Source: Quillaja saponaria (taxonomy: Eukaryota > Streptophyta > Magnoliopsida > Fabales > Quillajaceae). Taken from it: a DNA stretch of 64,000 nucleotides. The position numbers were made by a program, and so were the translations under genes. Below, one piece after another: positions 26,129-36,899 of this stretch. The stretch's first letter is position 1, and every line of letters begins with the position of its first letter. The DNA lies in contig CM055607.1 of NCBI GenBank assembly GCA_029379385.1, positions 33,291,235 through 33,355,234 on the forward strand. Reading direction: 5' to 3'. The notes under the pieces are model-generated. The model made no database searches. It worked only from the letters and a program-made list of their open reading frames with translations, and was not told the DNA's origin.

Positions 26129-29100
26129 TCAGAAATCATACTGCGAGTCTCCATCCAAATTGACACTCACACTACAGTCACTACTGCTATGTACCCCAAA
26201 CAATTTCCTCCGCCCTAGTGTCTCCCATACCATTGCCGGTGGTATTATTATCACAAGTTGCACTAATGGCAGTCCTAGCACGTAGTCGTGAAGGCCTTGA
26301 CTTTGAGCTACTCCGAAATAATTCAGCATTCTTTCTCTTCTTTGAGTTGAGGAACCCATCCTCAAGAGCTTTCAATGCTTTTGTGGTCAATGGCTGATTC
26401 CTTGTACTTTGCCAACGGTTATTCATGATAGACTGCTGCTCAGTACTAGCCTGAGCATCAGGAAGCTGAGATAGTTCATAGATAACAAAGCTGATTTATT
26501 TGAAGGCTGGTTTCCATTATTTACCACGGCAATGAATGGTTTTCCCATGTCATTTACCAGCTCAGGGGAAACATGAGGAAGCTTTAAGTCCATCAATGTC
26601 CCTAGATTCAGATTTTCTGCTGATACTTCTCCACTCAGGATGTTCTGAGTCAAACAGCCTTCATTGCTTCCACCTGGACTGGCTTTAGGCAGAGAAGTAG
26701 GCGATGACAAACATTCTAGACTCACTGAAAAAACCAAGTTCTCACTTCCATCAGTTAGATAAGATGAGAAGAGTGACTTGTCTACACTTAACTTCCTCTC
26801 TGAAATCATTTTCAGTGCTGTGGCTTAGCTCTCCATGGTTACAAGCATTTAATATCTGTTTCTTCATGACAGGGGCCAAATTTTTTGAACAGGGAGGCCC
26901 CAACTTCTGGTTGACTCGATGCTTCACAGTCTTGCTTGAATGTTTGTCATTGAGACGATCAGTATTACTATTATGTTTGTGATTTTCCACATTAGGCATG
27001 CTAGTCAAATCCAATGAGTTGCATGCTACCTTGTCAGACATCTTGTCTGAAGTATGAGTTTGTTCTGCTTCATCTTCCAACTCTTCAGATGTATCAAGCT
27101 CGGTGCCACTAGAATCACTATAGGGGCAGATACACTCGTACTTTGAAAAGGAAAACTTCCCAGCTGTCTCACTTTAAGTTCTTGTGTACCATGAACCATA
27201 CTGGTCCACAATTGTAAACTTCATTTGGTCTTTATTGCCAGTTGAAGTGTGTGGCTGAAGGTTAATGGTACTGTCCCTTATTTGACAGACCATCTAGGTC
27301 CTGTCTTAACTTTGGTTCCCATGTCTCTTCCTTATCAATGCTGCCTTCAGTTGCTTCAATTTCAATCTCAAGCAGCACAGGCTCGGATGCCACTTTATTC
27401 AAGACATCACTAACAGAATCAAAGTTGCGGTTACCTATCACCAGTCTCCTTCTGGAAAATTTATTTACACCAGGAATAAGAAACACCAAAGATTGCTTTG
27501 AACTAGAGAAACAATGGTCCTTAGGCTGTTCAGAAGCGATCACTGCCACCCTCTTGCTAAAAGACAGGGCCAAACAGCTTCCCAGAAGCGATCACTGGAA
27601 CGAGCTTTACTCAACCAAAAAACTGTCAGAAACTTGATAATATCCGTGGATGCAAGAGAGGAGCAAGCTTTGCCAATTGGTATTTCAGGACGAACAGGAA
27701 ACATATGATTGTTATTCATCAGCTACATAGCAATGCCAGTGAGGTCCTGCTTCCCTCTACCAACACCTACTGCATCTATAAGCATATTGATGCCAACGAC
27801 ATTCTTTAAAGTGAATATATATTGACATATTTCCCTCTCCAAAAGATCTAGAAAACTGTCATAGACCACAGTTTAATTAAAAAAACAAGAAATTGCATTC
27901 TTAAAGTAATCTAGCAAGAAAAACCATAGAAGCATATATCAAAGTGGCCTCTGAATTATGCAACAACAAGAAATAATTGAGCTCATTTGGAAGCCTATAG
28001 GCGGCCTCTGCACATTTATCCAAACAACAGAAAAAGAAAGGAAAAATTATCTCCACTGGATGTGTGATAAAATAATTTGGCACTCCCAATTGCCAAATTG
28101 GTGAGAAGATTGATGATTGATCAACTGTTAAAATAACATACTAGAAATTAAAAAAGCAATTATTTTTTAAGTGTGAGGAAACTCAGAAGTTATACTATTA
28201 ATGGTGCTTCATGTAAGCAAAATAGAATGAGATCCAAATCATAATCCTGCATTTTATTCATTTGCTAGACTGATTACTTTTTGCAATTTAGGTGGGTTAT
28301 CAAGAGCAGGCTTAGCATGCTTATTAATTGTGACTTTCTACACAAACAAATTGGAAACTGGAAAACTGAATATACAAACAATTGCATATATATAAGTTCC
28401 TGAACACATCCAGTTCTCCTAGACAACACCTAACTTAATTTTCCCTCCTTCTTTCTTTGTTCCTCCTCTTATTTACTAAGCTATTTAACTTAGTCAAGAA
28501 TTCAAGGATTATTAATTACTGGATTGAGGTAGTAAACATGCTTATAAAGTTCTAGTGTATGACATTTATTTCAATCATTATTTTCAATATCATTTACCAC
28601 TTCATCTTCTCACTACATGATGCCCAAACATCCTAAACATGAGTAAATATTTCAACAAAACCAAAACAAAGGGTCTCTCCAAACATTATTAAAATTGCAA
28701 GACATTTCATAGATCAATGCCCGATAAAAATGTAAGATCGTTGCATTCTATAAACAAATTACTTGGTCCAGTACATGTTTATGTAGTTACTCAGTCTATC
28801 CTAAAAAAGTATTATATATGATGACTTGCATAGAGTAATGAAGAGAAATACCTCAACCAAAACATTCTGACGTTCCTCTATACATGGGAAAATAACCGTG
28901 ATAACAACTTTTGTTGCCTCCATCCGGTAAATATCTTCTGCCCATATATACATCATCTGCTTCCCAGCTTCTTGCACTTAGACCATCAGCGATATCCTTC
29001 AGACCTATAAAACTTCCCATAATAGAAGAGCAGTATGTCTCCCATCCGTTTACTCTCAACAAATTGTGTTACAAGATTAAGATTTTTCCCAAATATATAG

Positions 29101-29641
29101 AGACTAAGGAGAAAACTATTGTATTCAGTATCCTTCTAAGTTGCAGCCAACAAGTCAGGGAGAAGACAGTTTTTTGCTACTAGATCCAGCTCATCTTTCA
29201 ATTCCATTGCATCACTTTTGAATGTGGATTGAACACTTAACAGACCTATCTATTTTTGCCATCACCAAATGCACAATTCACTTTCAGTTCTAGATATTTG
29301 CTTTTAGAAGAAACTTGACTCTTTTCACTACTTAAGAATTCCACAGTTTCTTCTTTGTTTTCAACTCTAGAGTATGCAGTCATAAGTGGGATGGGTAATC
29401 TTAGGAAAAAGGACTTTGGCAGATTAACCATAACTTCTGACTGAGTTGGCTCTAGAAGCTGTGATAGCTCAGATGCTGCAACAAATGATGGGATTTCTGC
29501 TTGATACTCATCTCCAACACGAAGGAGCACCTGTAGCTCTCCAAATATATCATCCATAACAGAGGCATCTGAAGAACGTATCCTCTCAGCAGATTCTTCC
29601 TCAATGCTTTCCATGTTGTCATCCAAATAAATAACTTCCAT
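26129..29641 (-). pseudogene. SANT/RERE-like gene remnant (At2g47820-like)
   Basis: The start block 29232-29641 opens with MEVIYLDDNMESIEEES and continues into VGDEYQAEIPSFV and FGDGKN, typical of plant SANT-domain proteins annotated as RERE-like. The next block (about 28852-29200) carries the SANT-type stretch FLLSLYIFGKN, MGDILLFYYGKFYRS and GQKIFTGWRQQKLLSRL, but four in-frame stops interrupt it: plus-strand 29136-29138, 28986-28988, 28953-28955 and 28878-28880, all in the same frame. Further on, VFLIPGVNKFSRRRLV and FDSVSDVLNKVASEPVLLE (27262-27573) and the C-terminal QSTRNQPLTTKALKALEDGF (26187-26420) are in different frames, so indels are present. The parent family is nuclear and presumed chromatin-associated, without a defined biochemical role that I know. 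With this many lesions it is a pseudogene. Confidence 0.8.
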
Positions 29642-30639
29642 CTGCCAATATTGTATGATAAATTGAATTCAGAACATCAAATGGAGATAAACATAATTTC
29701 TTCCAATCCCTCTTCTGTTTATACTTCATACAGAATGCAACACTTGTGATAGAGTAATATAGTCATCCCATCTCTCATTGCTTTGTTCCTAAGCATGAAT
29801 TACAGAGATGATAATTTCTCATTTCAAATGTAAAAAACCAAAATATTCGTTCATCAGAAGACCAGGATTTATTAACCAATCATAAACAAATCGAAGAATT
29901 ATGGGACGATGCCATCTGGTAAAGTTCAACTGTATGGAGGAAATTTGTTTATCCTGATTAAAGAAAAGAAAGAAAAGAAAAAGGAGAGAAAGAACTGACT
30001 TTATAACTTTCATATCATTTTTCAGCAAGAGACAGTAAGTACATTGTAAAATGCATTAGAAGAAAATTCCAACACATTTTTCTGAGAATTGAACCCCTTT
30101 TTTTCTTTTTCTTTTTTCTTATATAAAAAAGGATAATGTGGATTAGTATACAGAAACAAAACTCAAGCAATAACCACATTCTGAAAGACTCATAGCCAAT
30201 AACAAGCACCATACCCTTTCACACACTACCTAACAACTATATTAACCAAACCAACAGCTTCTATAGATATATAATTCAACTAATCACCATTGAATTGTAA
30301 TTTCATAAAACAATTCTCTGATAATCCCATGATATAAGAGAAAACACAGAAAAATAAAACAAATATGCAAAAAAATGAAAGCAAAAGCATGAGAGGATTG
30401 ATTTGAAAATAATAATAACAATAAAATGGGCTAAACTTCAAGAAATGACTTGAATGTTAAAACCCACGTGCAGCAATGGACCTGTAGAAATGGGTCTTCC
30501 TATTCACCTCGAATTGTCAACTTTGCTCATCTGTTCTGGAAAAATAATTAATGGAAACAAAAAACATAGCCGTAAAAATAAAAAACCAAAACAGAGAAAA
30601 CTACAGGCAGAGATACATAAAGTAATTAGAAGATTACCT

Positions 30640-30760
30640 GGTAGAGTAAGAGAGGTAAGCTCTCGCGGCATGACAAGGAAATTGTGTTCTGTAAGAGTTG
30701 CAAAAAGAGAAGGGAGAGGAATAGAAAGCGAGGAAGCTCTGTTATGCTGAGGTTTAATGA
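30640..30760 (-). promoter_or_regulatory. Possible 5' UTR/promoter of the SANT/RERE-like remnant
   Basis: The 1 kb upstream (minus strand) of the remnant's ATG at 29641 has no conserved coding block. Sequence near 30640-30760 is more mixed in composition, and the minus strand carries a pyrimidine-rich leader-like run and a plausible CTCTTACTCTACCAG|GTAATC donor. This fits a 5' UTR exon followed by a leader intron. It is a weak call made from composition and a splice-like junction only. Confidence 0.25.
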
Positions 30761-31261
30761 TTTATGACTTATGAGTTATGATAGCGAGAAGATCATTCGC
30801 GTTCTTCAGGGGTGGGCTGCGTTAGTATAAATATAAATACTTCTTGAATTACAAACAAATGCTTAACAAAATGCTTCCTTTTTTCTTTTTTTTTTTCATC
30901 ACTTCCATTGGAGGTCAATGTTTGTATTCATGGCTAATTTACATTATGCATCCCTATAATTTGTATTAAAATCTACTTTATTTCTTATAATTTAAAAAAT
31001 TAAAACTAATGATTTATAATTTTTAAATTGACCAATATAATTCTTGTTGTCATATTTTGTCTCAATTAACTTAATATAAGATGGCACATACCTATATAAT
31101 ATTACATTTTTAAATATAAGTTGACATATTCAATTATCAACTTATCGGTTTCAAATAATTTTTTTTTAATTTTGAAATATATAAAATAAATAATTAAGAT
31201 TACGAATCCTTGATTTTAAAATTATGATTTATATTGTATCGAATGTAATCCACATCGTCTT

Positions 31262-32142
31262 ATTTTAAGTCAATTTGGATAAAAAATGTGAACATGAGCC
31301 ATGTTGGTTCGGTTTTAAACTATGAGTTATTGATTTTAATTTTTAAACTAAAAGAATTAAAATAGTTAAAGTACAAACCGTAATCTATGAAAAATATAAT
31401 TTTACATTTATCTAGCAGTCCGGTGTGTTCAGACCAATTTATACAATTCTCGACTGATCATCTATTTAGTTTAGTCAAAAATAAATTATTTGACTATAAA
31501 ATTTTGTGAAAATTTTACTTTCAATGAGATTTGAACCAAAAAAACAATAGCAAATCTAGAAAAACACTGTCAGCAGAGCCAACAAGTAGCACTATTTTTT
31601 TTATATTTACATAAATGAACTTTTTATTAATATATATATATTTATGGAAGTTATATATGTCTAAGAGTTTAATAACAATATAAAAGTCTTATAGTTTTAT
31701 AACACTTATAATAATATTATAGTATCTTAAGTCAATTTGGACAAAAAATGTGAACATGAACCATGTTGGTTCGTTTTTAAATTATGAGTTATTGATTTTA
31801 ATTTTTAAATTATAAGAATTAAAATAGTTAAAGTACAAAATGTAATCTATGAAATATATAATTTAACATTTATCTAGCAGTCCGGTGTGTTCAAATCAAT
31901 TTATGCAATTCTCGACTAATTATCTATTTAGTTTAGTCAAAAATAAATTATTTATGGACTATAAAATTTATGAAAATTTTATTTTCAACAGAGTCAACAA
32001 GTAGCATTATTTTTTTTATATTTACATAAATGAACTTTTTATTAATATATATATATTTATGGAAGATATATATGTCTAAGAATTTAATAACAATATAAAA
32101 GTCTTATAGTTTTATAACAGTTAGAATAATATTATAGTATTT
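31262..32142. repeat. Two-copy tandem duplication (~0.45 kb unit)
   Basis: Copy 1 (about 31262-31723) and copy 2 (about 31724-32142) match along their length with scattered substitutions and a few indels. Shared landmarks in the same order include TCTAGCAGTCCGGTGTGTTC (31410, 31874), AATTCTCGACT and TTTTTATTAATATATATATA (31620, 32036). The second copy lacks about 40 bases around the point where copy 1 has ACTTTCAATGAGATTTG. It is head-to-tail and adjacent, so unequal crossing over or replication slippage is likely. No coding content. Confidence 0.85.
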
Positions 32143-33980
32143 TATGTTATTACTTTTATAATGATATAATTAAAATATATATAACTTGATTTTATAAAAA
32201 AATATTTGAAATAATAAAAACCTCTTGATTAAAATCGGTACAAAACTCTAGTTTTTCGTAAATAAAAAAATAATCATTTTATGTTTTCTAAGATGAATAA
32301 AATAAAATAAACAAAAAACACCCAAAATTCTTGTTAAACTATGTTTTTCAAAGATGAGAGTTAGAGGATATAAAAGATTATTTGATTAACCAAATAAAAG
32401 ACATTGTTTTTTGCATACTGACATCAGAAGGTGTCAAATAGTTTAACTGGTGATTTTTTTTTTTAATGTTGTATTAAAGATCTAAAATCAAATATTGCTT
32501 ATAGCTAGAATTAGGGATTTTTGGAAATGGAGAGAGATATCTCTCATTGTATAGCTTATAAGCCTAATGTATGACAAACCAAAAGAAAACTATTGAAATG
32601 TAGAGAGTAATGAAAAAGTTAAGATGTTTTTTGAGTCATGTATCTAAATTTTAACTGCTACAAATTTGGCAAAATTATCCTTTTACAAAAATAAACAGAG
32701 AGTATTAAATTTTAGAAATTAATGGAGAGCTCTTAGAAGATGTACACTTGCGATGAGTTGAAGTGTTGGATACATTAATTCAAATACAAGCATACTATTA
32801 ATTTCTTTATCTACATTTGAGAGCAAAAATGCTAAATTTGAGAATCAACGGGGGCTAGAATGTTAATTTCCAATAATCAGTTAGTTCAAACAAACAAAAT
32901 TCTTCTATTTTTTCTTATGACCAAGGGTATTTTTGGAATGGGGCAGTTGCCCCAACAACCTAAGATCATAGACAATTAACTTCTTGATTATCGAAATTTA
33001 AATATATGCATTTCCATTAATTTATTTTTTCAATCTTATGAAACAAGTTAAAAATAGTAAATATAAATGGAGAAGGATATATGTAATGATTTAATTGATT
33101 ATGTAAAATTAGTTTAATGGTAATTAAAAATAAAAGAAAAACAAAAGGCCCAATCCAATTTTTTTAAGCTTTTGCCAAATTAAAGTGCCTTAAAACAAAC
33201 ACTATTTTCCGCGTCCCAAGAAGACCCTTTTCCCAGTTATTTTGTATTTAATATTTACTGCATTATTTTATCTTAAAACTCAGTAATTTATATTTATTAT
33301 TTATTACTTAATTTGTTTAGTTTTAAAATAAACAATTTTATTAGCTACAACATATTAATATTTATTAAATCTTATTAACTGTTAGTCAATGAAGTATTAA
33401 TTCAACTAGTTAAGATGAGAAATACTTATAATTTCATTATTTATAAATATATGATTATTTTCTATTTAATTGTTATTAAATTGTTTCTTATAAGATGTAA
33501 ATATTATCCATGTTTATAACATTATTTTTTAAATTTGATAGAGAATTATTTTTTATTTTTTTCAAACTATCTAGACAAAGGAAGTCAAATACTTATGATC
33601 ACATTTTGTATTTTCGTTTCCTCTTTTTTTTTTTTCCAATTGATGATGATTTTGATTTCTTTATTAACTTGAGTGTGGAAGGAGGACCGCTCCGGTGTGT
33701 TATCTGTAACGGCGACAGTTCGTACGCCATCCAACCCAATTTACTTTTTGCTCCTTATGGATCACCTCCATGAGGACCAAAATGGGCCTTCAGGGCTGTC
33801 GACCAGCCCACATTCACAGACATGAACATATTTAGCTTCCTTCAGGCTTCAAATGTTAGTCCAACCTGCTCATTCTCAAATTTTATTTTATTTTCTAAAT
33901 TTTAACAAAATGTTAGTAATTATATATGTATTGTCATTCAGACTAGTATGATATTTAGAAGAACAAGACAACGAAACGAA

Positions 33981-33983
<3 letters not shown>

Positions 33984-34025
<42 letters not shown>
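33984..34025. repeat. 42-base poly-A tract
   Basis: An uninterrupted run of 42 A residues. It follows about 350 bases of less AT-rich sequence (from about 33660), so it could be the 3' tail of a retroposed transcript or of a SINE/LINE copy pointing in the plus direction. No target-site duplication was found by eye, so the origin is uncertain. Confidence 0.7.
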
Positions 34026-34027
<2 letters not shown>

Positions 34028-35764
34028 ATGCATGAGAAGATTAACAGCTACAAAATCACTTCCACGGCTCAAGCATATCCATATACATTCGAAGAACTTA
34101 GCTTTTAATAGTTAGATTTCAAAAGAGGAAGAAGAAGATGGACCAAAGAATATTTAATTCGATTCCTTACATTTGGAGTCTTTAAGCATTGATTAGATAA
34201 GCATTATATTACACCAAAGAAGAAGAACCTAGCTAGCTAAGCAAAAATAAAATAGAATTCAAAGATGCCCACTTTGGGTATGGGAAGGAGAAAGAAGGGA
34301 ATCTTAATAACATTTAAGTGGAGGGTTGGTCTTCTTCTATTGCTAAAAGTGAAAAAGAATAATTGGAATTAAATATTATTATTTTTGGTCCTCTTTTATA
34401 TAGTTATTCTCCTGTATATAAACCCACTTTGGTAATTTACACTACTAACTCCGAAGTGTTGTGAAAAATTTAGAATCCTTGTATATATAACTAATCAAAG
34501 TAAACGTATTGATTTCTTTATAGGAAAAAAAGAAGAAGAGAGTATTGGTTTCTTACTGAAGTATATTCAAATATATATGTAAGTTTATGCCTCCTACTTA
34601 TGTGTACTGTAATGAATTTTGCCTTTTATATGTTGTTTTGTTGTTCAACATTTATTAAAATTAAATATGAATGGACCACATATATGATCATGATGATGTT
34701 CTCTAAACAGTAATTTCACGTTCTGATTCTTTTAAAATTTGAACTCCCTTTTAATTTTATAAATTAAATTTGGATTAATTATCTGTAACTAGCTACCGAC
34801 AAATTTCTACAACTATAAAGTAAAGAGCTGAACAATAGACTAGTTTTATGATATGAAGTTGGTAACTAATTAAGTGGATTTGTGAATATTTATTAGTAAG
34901 AAATTTATCTTTTGATAATTTTATTCAACAAAAAATAGTTCAACTGTAATTTTTTAAGTTATCTTCGACAAAATGTTAAATTAACATCGAATAATTTTTC
35001 GATAACTTTTCATTTAGTTTTTCTAAAACTTTATCGTGTGATCAAGATGCTTGATATAAAATATATTAACATAAACAATTTTTAATTTTTTTAGTAATAT
35101 CCAAAACCTATGAACCAATGCTTTTGTGATATATATAAACGTTCCAAAGGATGTCATAGTTTGTGTCGTTTTCAAGAGTACGACTCACAAATTAATGTGC
35201 ACCAAATGAAATAATTCACTTTCGAATTACAATAACTTAATATGGTCATGAATGTAGTAATTGATTGCCACATGTCAACACTATGTTACCTATAAACCAT
35301 GCTATTAGATACCAATAGGTCATCGTGGTCTTTTATCTATGGTCCAGTTGTTATAGGACCCGACCCGAGACCATAAAAGTTTTACTTTGGGGATTAAAAA
35401 TGATTTCATGTTGAATATATATGGAGAGTGACATAATCTTATGAGAATTAAGACTTAATTAATCAGTTGGTAATCCAACTCAGATTATAGTTCACAAATA
35501 CTTAATTTCTTCTTTTAGGTCTTAGTTTGGTTGTATCTACACATAAACAATCACACGTGCATTTATATTGTCCACAAATTCAAATTTACATCAATATTTT
35601 AAACATAGTTCATACTTATGGAAAGCATTAAACAAATTAATTACGGAACAAATTAAGGGGGTGGAAGGGGGGACCGTTTGCTCCATAATTGATAAGTTTT
35701 GGGTCACTTTCTCTAAAGCTGTTTGGGGAGTATAGATTTTCCAATGAATCCTACATATTTATAA

Positions 35765-35960
35765 GTAATGCTTGAACTTAGTGGCGGAGAGATCTCTGTA
35801 ATGTCAGAAGTTCGAACCTACAAGAAAATACCAGTAGGGATGGGCATATATGACTCCCAAACAAGATTAAGCTCACACCTAAAAAACATAGAAATATTCG
35901 TGAGAAACAAAAAAATAAAAAAATACACATAAATAGTTATAGCCCAAGAACAATGGTCCT
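35765..35960 (+). mobile_element. Possible tRNA-derived SINE fragment
   Basis: A pol III A-box-like word, TAGTGGCGGAGA (near 35780), is followed about 30 bases later by a strong B-box, AGTTCGAACCT (35809-35819). Downstream text (GGGATGGGCATATATGACTC) resembles the bodies of plant SINEs. No clean 3' tail or target-site duplication was found. A decayed tRNA cannot be excluded, but no cloverleaf can be drawn. Confidence 0.35.
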
Positions 35961-36252
35961 AACTAACTAATAGCAACAAAGGGAGTTGCCTGCTACTCTG
36001 TCCCCTATGAAATAATGAAACTCATGACCTGGTCATCTTATGTGAATAAATTTAATTTATGAATTAAAATAAGTATAATTCAACTCCACCTGATAATTAA
36101 TTAAAATTTGATAAAATCGAGATTTCAAATTCAAATTTGGTGACTTTTCTACCCCTCTATTTCTAACAAGAAAAAAGTCATTTTGCGTAAGTTATAATAC
36201 TCAATTTAGATTTGTCATTAAACCTACTATATCTAAGCATTGTTGCATCTAT

Positions 36253-36329
36253 TTATATATAAGCAAGTAAGCTACTAAATGAAGCAACGTGTCTATGTTT
36301 GAGAGGACCAAGGTTGCCTCTTTTTAGAG
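36253..36329 (+). promoter_or_regulatory. TATA box and short leader of NF-YB
   Basis: TTATATATAAG at 36253-36263 is a good plant TATA box. Transcription would start around 36290, leaving a leader of about 40 bases before the ATG at 36330. Confidence 0.5.
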
Positions 36330-36899
36330 ATGGTTGATAATATGGCCAAAAATTTAGACAGGGAAGAAGGCTTTAGGTATGATTTCACAGGTGCAGCAAG
36401 TAGTAGCTCAGCTGGTGAAGATTTGGTGATTAAAGAGCAAGATCGTTTGCTTCCAATAGCTAATGTAGGCCGAATCATGAAGCAGAGTCTGCCTCCAAAT
36501 GCAAAAATCTCAAAGGAAGCTAAAGAAACCATGCAAGAATGTGTGTCTGAGTTCATTTGCTTTGTCACTGGAGAAGCATCCGATAAGTGTCACAAGGAGA
36601 AGAGGAAGACAGTTAATGGCGACGATATTTGCTGGGCTTTGGCAACTCTAGGGTTTGATGACTATGCTGAGCCATTAAAAAGGTATTTGAGTAAGTATAG
36701 GGAATCAGAGGGGGAGAAAGCTAACCAAAATAAGGGTAACAGCAGTGATGAAAAAAATGAAACTTATAATTATGGAGGTGGTGATGGTGGTGCTGCTGGT
36801 GGTGAGCAACCAGGGAAACCTACAATTTCCTCTGGTAGTACTCCATTGAAGTTCAATGTGAGTAATAGAGATAATAGCTCTATGTCCAGGCGTTTTTGA
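36330..36899 (+). CDS. NF-Y transcription factor subunit B (NF-YB5-like)
   Basis: This intronless frame encodes 189 residues. The histone-fold core spans about residues 37-125, from [20 protein letters not shown] through [38 protein letters not shown] and [20 protein letters not shown]. The tail is rich in Gly, Ser, Asn and Lys. NF-YB pairs with NF-YC through this fold and with NF-YA binds CCAAT boxes in the nucleus; with CONSTANS-type partners it can act in flowering. The core differs from the LEC1 type ([11 protein letters not shown] rather than NERCQREQRKT), so it belongs to the non-LEC1 class. I favour NF-YB5 because of its neighbours, the SANT/RERE-like and MTPC1-like genes, which sit next to NF-YB5 in Arabidopsis. 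No lesion seen. Confidence 0.93.
   Translation: MVDNMAKNLDREEGFRYDFTGAASSSSAGEDLVIKEQDRLLPIANVGRIMKQSLPPNAKISKEAKETMQECVSEFICFVTGEASDKCHKEKRKTVNGDDICWALATLGFDDYAEPLKRYLSKYRESEGEKANQNKGNSSDEKNETYNYGGGDGGAAGGEQPGKPTISSGSTPLKFNVSNRDNSSMSRRF

Larger units (their letters stand above)
30761..36252. other. AT-rich gene desert between SANT remnant and NF-YB
   Basis: No coding sequence could be supported in 5.5 kb. It holds a two-copy tandem duplication (31262-32142), a 42-base poly-A run (33984-34025) and a possible SINE fragment near 35765-35960, all listed separately. A small plus-strand frame at 33510-33773 is low-complexity and has no similarity I recognise. Confidence 0.55.

Noticed and set aside
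30454..30750. 98-codon plus-strand frame near 30.5 kb
   Set aside because: Opposite strand to the likely 5' UTR of the SANT/RERE remnant, Lys/Arg-rich by composition only, no domain.
33510..33773. 87-codon plus-strand frame as a gene
   Set aside because: Dominated by Phe/Leu/Ile low-complexity sequence from AT-rich DNA, with no homology I can name.
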